Of a stretch of DNA of 64,000 nt, positions 59,055 to 64,000 are shown piece by piece. A program made the position numbers and the translations under genes. Numbering within the stretch: position 1 is the first letter of the stretch; each line of letters begins with the position of its first letter. This stretch comes from Bretschneidera sinensis (taxonomy: Eukaryota; Streptophyta; Magnoliopsida; Brassicales; Akaniaceae). The notes under the pieces were generated by a model that searched no databases, was not told the DNA's origin, and saw nothing but the letters and a program-made list of their open reading frames with translations. The stretch is from the NCBI GenBank assembly GCA_023935145.1, contig CM043702.1, positions 59,112,001-59,176,000 of the forward strand, read 5' to 3'.

Positions 59055-59787
59055 TGATACTGCAAAAGTACCCCTCCAATGGGAAGATGACACATGGATC
59101 CTCATGACAACAACTCACAAAAATACACGTGGGGATCCAGGACCAGGCAGCTCAGCCCCCAGGCCATAAACCGCCATCCTAGGCTCCGCCACCCCCAGGG
59201 GGGCATCCACGTCAACACCGCCTTTCAGGCCATCATTGCCCAACCAAGTTGGGCGTCAGGCCATCATTGCCCAACCAAATTGGGCGTCAGGTCAATAGAC
59301 AACCTCAGACACGTAAACGGCTCATGATCAAGCCATCAAGGCCAAGCCCTAACGAACGGCCCCCAGCCATCTAGATGGGCCGCTTAGGCATCATTTCGAA
59401 TGGTGTCAGGTGACTAAACCGCCCTCATACCTTGATAGCTTCTGATCAAGCATGCAAGGCAAAGCCCAAACAGACGACCCCCAGCCAGCTAGCTGGGCCG
59501 CTTAGGCATCATTACCCAACCCAGTTGGGGCATCATATCGTTGCCGCATTAAGCCCAATGCCACCTCCAAGGACCTATAAAAAGGGTCAGGTACGCATTC
59601 CAAAAGGAGAATAATTTTTCTAGACTACCGATCACCCTCTACGTATACTTCATCTTACCCTAACTTAAGTCTCGGAGCATCTTCGGAGGACCCCCTCCGA
59701 TGACCCCATAGTCTCTCTATCTTTCCTTGTACAGGCACATCCAAGGTTTGACCTCCAGCTCAGCAACGCACATTTTTTGCATCAACA
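59055..59787 (+). repeat. Tat element 3' LTR
   Basis: 733 bp, starting TGATACTGCAAAAGTACCCC after the polypurine tract and ending GCATCAACA, directly before the target duplication GTACT. TATA box TATAAAAAGG at 59576-59585. Differs from the 5' LTR by scattered point changes, for example GAGGACCCCC for GAGGCACCCCC. Confidence 0.95.
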
Positions 59788-59792
59788 GTACT

Positions 59793-60185
59793 CTTTAGTT
59801 TTCATAGTCGTATTTGGTCAAGAAGTTTGAGAGGCCTATTGGAACAAATAAATTCTTTAAACTTTATGGAATTAACTTGTAATTTTATATTTGTTATATA
59901 TGAAAGGATAAAAAAAACTCATGAAATTTTTTTTGAATTGAATTCTTTATGAAATTGAGTTAATTTGTTGTAAATTATATTAAAATTGATAGAATTTACA
60001 AATAAATTCTATAAATTGTAAGTAAAAAGTTATGTTGATCAAAATACTCTCTCTCTCATTCTCTCCAATTCTCCCTCTTTTTTTAGATTCTTCATTTATT
60101 TCAAATATTTTAAATATGAGAGCTTAATTGAATTTTATAGTTTAATATAAGAAAGTCAAACATGAAAGTTCATTTCTAATGATTT
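59793..60185. other. AT-rich flanking DNA
   Basis: Sequence after the Tat insertion; no gene. A CTCTCTCTCATTCTCTCC tract lies near 60050. Confidence 0.5.
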
Positions 60186-62470
60186 TTTAGGCAAAATACA
60201 ATTTGCATAATGTGGTTTGGGCTTGAGATAGTTTGTCTCTTGAGGGTTTTTTTTTTTTTGGTGATGGTTTGCCCCATGCATCATTAGCATGAACGGGGTT
60301 ATTCATTAGTTTTGCAACACGCACAACGCACAACGCACGTGGTGCATGAAATTCTTAAAATGCCCACAAATTATATACACTCTTTTAGTCAAAAAAGTAA
60401 AATCTCACCCCTCTTATTCACTGTAAAACCTAATTCCTAAATAAATAAACTCTCTCAAAATCTCAGTGCCCAAACTCTCAAAATTTATGGAATCCACCAT
60501 TGAAAGTGAAATTTTCACGTCTCGAAACATAAGTAGATCCTGGCTTCCATGATTTGGTGGATTTCTGGGCAAAGCCAGGTAAGTTCGTCATCTTCATCTT
60601 CTTACATTCTCTCACTCCTTGTGTGCATTGTAAGTAATGGTGTTTTCAAAATTTTCTTTAATTTCTTAGTTAAGGGTTTTTTGTTTGTTAGGGTTTATTT
60701 GTGCATTAAGGGTTATTTATTTGTTAGGTTCTGTTTTAATATAAAAAAATTATAGAAAATTATACGTTTTGTCTACTGTGTATCAAGAAGTGGTATCTTT
60801 CAAGATTATAATATATTTTTGATTTAATCGCATGGTTGGCTTGTCTGCTATATCATTCTCTCTCTTCGTTTTATATTTGTTTGTTTTCGGATGAGTGGGG
60901 TTTGAATTTGTATGTCCATTATTTTAATGCACATGATTTCATTTGTTTAATTTATTTTCTTTTCAATAATTTATTTTTAATTATTAGAGGTACTTACTAT
61001 ATTTCCAATGATGACCTTTGTTGTATTATTTTGTTATTAGCAGTACCCAATTCTTAAACAATTCTTATTTCACTAACCACAAAATCCATAGATTTTGAGT
61101 TCATAATCATTTACTGGTTATGCCATATTTCAAATGTTTCTGACAATGCCAAAGAAGGCATTTATAGAAGCCTTGAAGGAACTGGAGTTTCAACATTCAT
61201 TGAGAATGCACTTTGTTTGAATTGGAAATTTCTTCATAGCTCCACAATTGGAGTTTCATCATTCATTGAGAAATACACTCCATAATTGTCCAAATACACT
61301 ATCTTTCATGAAAGTTATGAAATAGTTCCTCTAAATCGCTTAATTTGTAATGGAAATTTCTTCTCAACCTAAAGATCTACCCTAAATAACTTTATTTGTA
61401 AAAAAAAAAATCTCTTTATATTCATTTTCTCTAGTATTTTATTTCACATGGTTTCATTTGTTTTCTTTTTAATAATTTATTTTTAATTGTTAGTTATGTT
61501 TGTATCCCTAAAATGTTTAAGCTTTATGACTTAGTGTTATATCATGGGGGTGGGTTTGTGTATGCCCTAGACCTTGTTTATGTTGGTGGGGAGATTGTGA
61601 AGGTACCTGGTTTTAGTGGGGAACATATGGCATATTTTGGAATAAGATGTCTATTTGATGTTATGGATGATTATAAGGATAAAGGTACTACGAATTATAC
61701 TATTCCCAAGGTTAATTTAGAGATTGGGCTATGTAAGATTCATAGTGACAAGGATACATAAAAAACGATGTTGTTTTATAAGAATGAGAACAATTCCACC
61801 ATATTTTTTAGACAATGAAAAACATATTAGATTGTTAGGTCATGCTGAAGAGGTAGAAGACTTAGTTGGAGATGATTAAGGCGTGTAGACTAGTGAAAAT
61901 CAGGAAGTCTAGTGTCACTTATAAATTTCTAGAGTCTAGTGTTACTCAGAAAGGAGTGGAGAGTAGTGGTACTGAAAATGGGATAGATGATGAGATCATT
62001 GGGTATACGTTGGATTTGAAAAAAGACATAGATGTTGGTGTTGATCTATGGGATGTCAATAATGATGAGGCAGTACCTGAGGGTAGGAGATATAGATGAG
62101 GGATGGGATTATGATAAATGGAATGATGCTAATGGGAAGGCAGTAGATGAGGCTGTTAAAAGTGATGAAATAGATGAGTTTGGGAAAAAAAAAGTGGTGA
62201 AATAGATGAGTCTAAGATAGGAAATGGTGAAACAAATGAGTCTGAGAGAGGAAGTTGTGATAATCCTAGTTGGAAGAATGATGGGGTGGAGGATAGTGAT
62301 GATGACATATTTAGGTTTTGTGAAGAGAGGCTTCCAAGTGATAACATAAGTGGTGATGGAAGAGTTGAACATGTTATTATTGACGGAGATGACCATGTGA
62401 ACTTAGGCAATGATTTAACAGAGTATGAGTTAAGGGAGTTTAATGAACCAACTAAGCTTCCACCTTGTTA
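60186..62470 (+). mobile_element. Mutator-like element (MULE), 5' part
   Basis: The beginning (GCAAAATACAATTTGCATAA, TGTGGTTTGGGCTTGAG, about 60191-60227) has the 'tgtggtttg' wording of many plant MULE ends. The element then has an AT-rich leader and the N-terminal part of a MULE transposase (61513-62470). It breaks off at about 62470 into another repeat, before the zinc-finger and catalytic domains, so the 3' half and the right end are absent. No target duplication can be checked. Confidence 0.6.
61513..62470 (+). pseudogene. MULE transposase N-terminal fragment
   Basis: 61513-61761 is open and reads MFKLYDLVLYHGGGFVYA, then YVGGEIVKVPGF, then FGIRCLFDVMDDY, then GLCKIHSDKDT. This is the N-terminal beta-rich (PB1-like) domain found in plant MULE/MuDR transposases ('hHGG', 'YvgG', 'l.sD' landmarks). 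A TAA at 61759 and a frame change follow. The acidic linker typical of these proteins continues in pieces at 61866-62096 and 62286-62470 (EDSDDDIF, IIDGDDHVN). The family normally goes on with a MuDR zinc-binding region, the DDE MULE domain and SWIM finger, all missing. Confidence 0.65.
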
Positions 62471-63017
62471 ACTAAAAAGTAATCCAAGAGGGGTGAATTG
62501 GGTTTAAAAACTTTTTATACAAACACAAATTAATCAGTCAAGAATAGGTAAAAGCAATAAATGAAGTTTGCTAAAAATTAAAAGAGAAAAGGGAGAAGAG
62601 CATGCAAACTCGATTTACAGTGGTTCAATAACATCAAAAACACTATCAACTCTATGTCCACTCTCTTCAAAGCTCCTCCTTGAAGAATTCATTAAATCAA
62701 ATAAGCAACTTCCAAGGTGTTGCCCAAACCTTTACAAGATTTCTCTTACAAGAAAGTTTCTCTCAAGTGTTTAACACCTAAACACTCACAAGAGTTACAA
62801 CAACTCTTTCTCTTATAAGATTGAATTTGAGTGAGAAGTTTTGGTACAAAAGAGATTACAAATAATGCATACAACTCAAAAAATTTCTCTCTCATAAAAA
62901 CAAAGCTTAAAGATGGGTCAAGAATTAATTTTGAAAGTTGGTGAAATTAAATGTTCTTCATAGTTAGAAATGATCATTTTTATGCATATTTATACTCTCA
63001 ACTCAATATGGCAGTTA
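62471..63017. repeat. Unclassified interspersed repeat fragment
   Basis: Begins AAGTAATCCAAGAGGGGTGA / ATTGGG, continues with GATTTACAGTGGTTCAA and TCCACTCTCTTCAAAGC. I recall these phrases as recurring in many plant genomic repeats, but cannot name the family. It truncates the MULE. No gene is seen; the frame 62568-62774 is not supported. Confidence 0.3.
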
Positions 63018-64000
63018 GTGTAACACCCGTGTTCTTAAAGTAAGGGTAAAGAAGTAATTTGATAAATATAACATGAAATTAAAATAATGTATATATATAT
63101 ATATGAAAGATTTATTATTGAACAAAATAATCATTTGGAAAAAAAAACACCTGGATGCAAGTCCAGGTGTAGTTTTGTAGATTAACGAAAAAAAAGGTGG
63201 ACAACACCTGGAGTCCACGTGTTGTCTAACTAACGTGAAAGTAATGCATGTCACACACCTAGGCAAGAAAAAGCAGTGACAGAAGGGGGGGCGTTTTGTG
63301 TGTGTGTGTGTATAGTTTTTACTTTATTTTAATTTTTCTTACCAAATCCTGTTTGGTTTTCTTCTTTCTTCAATTCAAATTACTCTATTTCTTTAAACAC
63401 TTGGGGACTGAAAGAAAAGTTGAAAGAGTAAAATTTTGAAAAGGTTTACGGGAGAATTTTAAAGAGAGTCGAGGAAAGCTCTAAGAAAAACAAAAGGTAA
63501 TAATGTGAATTTTATTTTTTAAATTTAGCATAAATGAAAATACCCATAATTTGATATAGAAATTTAAAGGTATAAATTTCGGAAAAAATGAAGAATAAAT
63601 TAGAAATTTTAATATAAATATTAGGTTAGGTGCTGACGATCAGTAATTGAGAAAAATTGCTGAAAGGAGCAGGAAAGGCAAGGAAGTGATCCACGGGTAG
63701 CTTTAAGTGCCACGTAGTGAGTTAGATTTACTTTTATTAATCGAGATAAATATGAAATATAAAGTAATAATATTTTAATTAATTATTAAACTATGATTGG
63801 ATGATATATGAAAGTTGGTTGATGGATATGATAGGAATAATTGATATGTTAAAGATTTATTATATGAGAAATAATATTATTGAAATAATGATTGATAATT
63901 TGATATGATATATGAGGAGATAATTTAATGAATCTGATAAAAATAATAATTTTGAGAAAGGGGTGGATAGCTAAATTGAATGTTCGAATGTATGCTTGTT
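63018..64000 (+). repeat. Tekay/Del LTR, start (runs off the window)
   Basis: Starts TGTAACACCCGTGTTCTTAA at 63018 with no polypurine tract before it, so it is a 5' or solo LTR. Its sequence aligns along 980 bases with the minus-strand LTR at 42478-41681 plus 35878-35740. Its end, which should read like GGATGGGTCGTTACA, lies beyond the window. A (TA)n at about 63091-63105 and (TG)n at 63297-63312 are internal. The minus-strand frame 63015-63266 is not a gene. Confidence 0.8.

Larger units (their letters stand above)
48419..59787 (+). mobile_element. Tat/Retand-like Ty3/gypsy element, structurally complete
   Basis: 11.37 kb, flanked by a perfect 5-bp target duplication GTACT (48414-48418 and 59788-59792). 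Order: 5' LTR, primer site, gag, protease, RT, RNase H, second RNase H, integrase, an antisense spliced gene, a tandem array, polypurine tract (AAGTGGGGGGCCTC, 59041-59054), 3' LTR. The second RNase H and the antisense gene between pol and the 3' LTR are marks of the Tat lineage. All coding regions contain stops. It is far more GC-rich than the surrounding DNA. It cannot move by itself now, but its LTRs are still about 93 percent alike by eye. Confidence 0.95.

Noticed and set aside
62568..62774. 68-codon plus-strand frame
   Set aside because: Lies in an unclassified repeat and shows no domain.

Overview
The window reads as plant nuclear DNA made almost entirely of transposable elements. The host background is AT-rich. 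The elements belong to plant lineages (Ty1/copia, Ty3/gypsy Tat, Athila and Tekay/Del, a Mutator-like element, a Tourist-type MITE). Their coding regions are broken by stops and deletions. I found no intact host gene, no tRNA or rRNA gene and nothing bacterial. The set of elements suggests a seed plant, probably a dicot, but the species cannot be told from this sequence. All identities given are estimates by eye.

Layout. 1-1290: AT-rich with unrecognised short ORFs. 1291-8000: two decayed Tat-type ends facing each other, each with an LTR-flanking tandem array and a broken 'extra' gene lying antisense to its element; the two antisense genes converge near 5.7-5.9 kb. 8627-30279: a complex of old minus-strand copia elements of one lineage, with four long LTRs (8627-10148, 19670-21116, 26980-28768, 28769-30279). 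It contains a nested plus-strand copia element at 12037-17646 (target duplication AAAGC) and a 118-bp Tourist-like MITE at 21864-21981. 30280-35531: AT-rich DNA with minisatellites and a ~148-bp tandem array. 35532-43760: a rearranged Tekay/Del composite inserted in that array. Its LTR is split by a well-preserved but internally deleted Athila element (35879-41675, target duplication ATAAT). 43761-48418: small repeats, a GC-richer unidentified stretch and AT-rich DNA with a 65-bp (TA)n tract.

48419-59787 is a structurally complete 11.4-kb Tat/Retand-like element with target duplication GTACT, LTRs of 736 and 733 bp, tRNA-type primer site, gag, protease, RT, two RNase H domains and integrase. 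It also has a spliced antisense gene of the Transposase_28-like family and a 49/98-bp tandem array before the 3' LTR. All its genes carry stops. 59793-64000 holds the 5' part of a Mutator-like transposon with a transposase N-terminal domain, an unclassified repeat, and the start of another Tekay LTR running off the window.

How the parts relate. Relative age can be read from nesting and LTR similarity. The long-LTR copia group and the two 5' Tat remnants look oldest. The Tork-like copia and the Tekay pieces are intermediate. The Tat element at 48-60 kb and the Athila element look youngest. Nothing here is clearly a new biological system. The points most worth a second look are the recurrent antisense gene of the Tat elements, the inverted Tekay composite bounded by two LTR 3' ends, and the direct LTR-LTR junction at 28768/28769.
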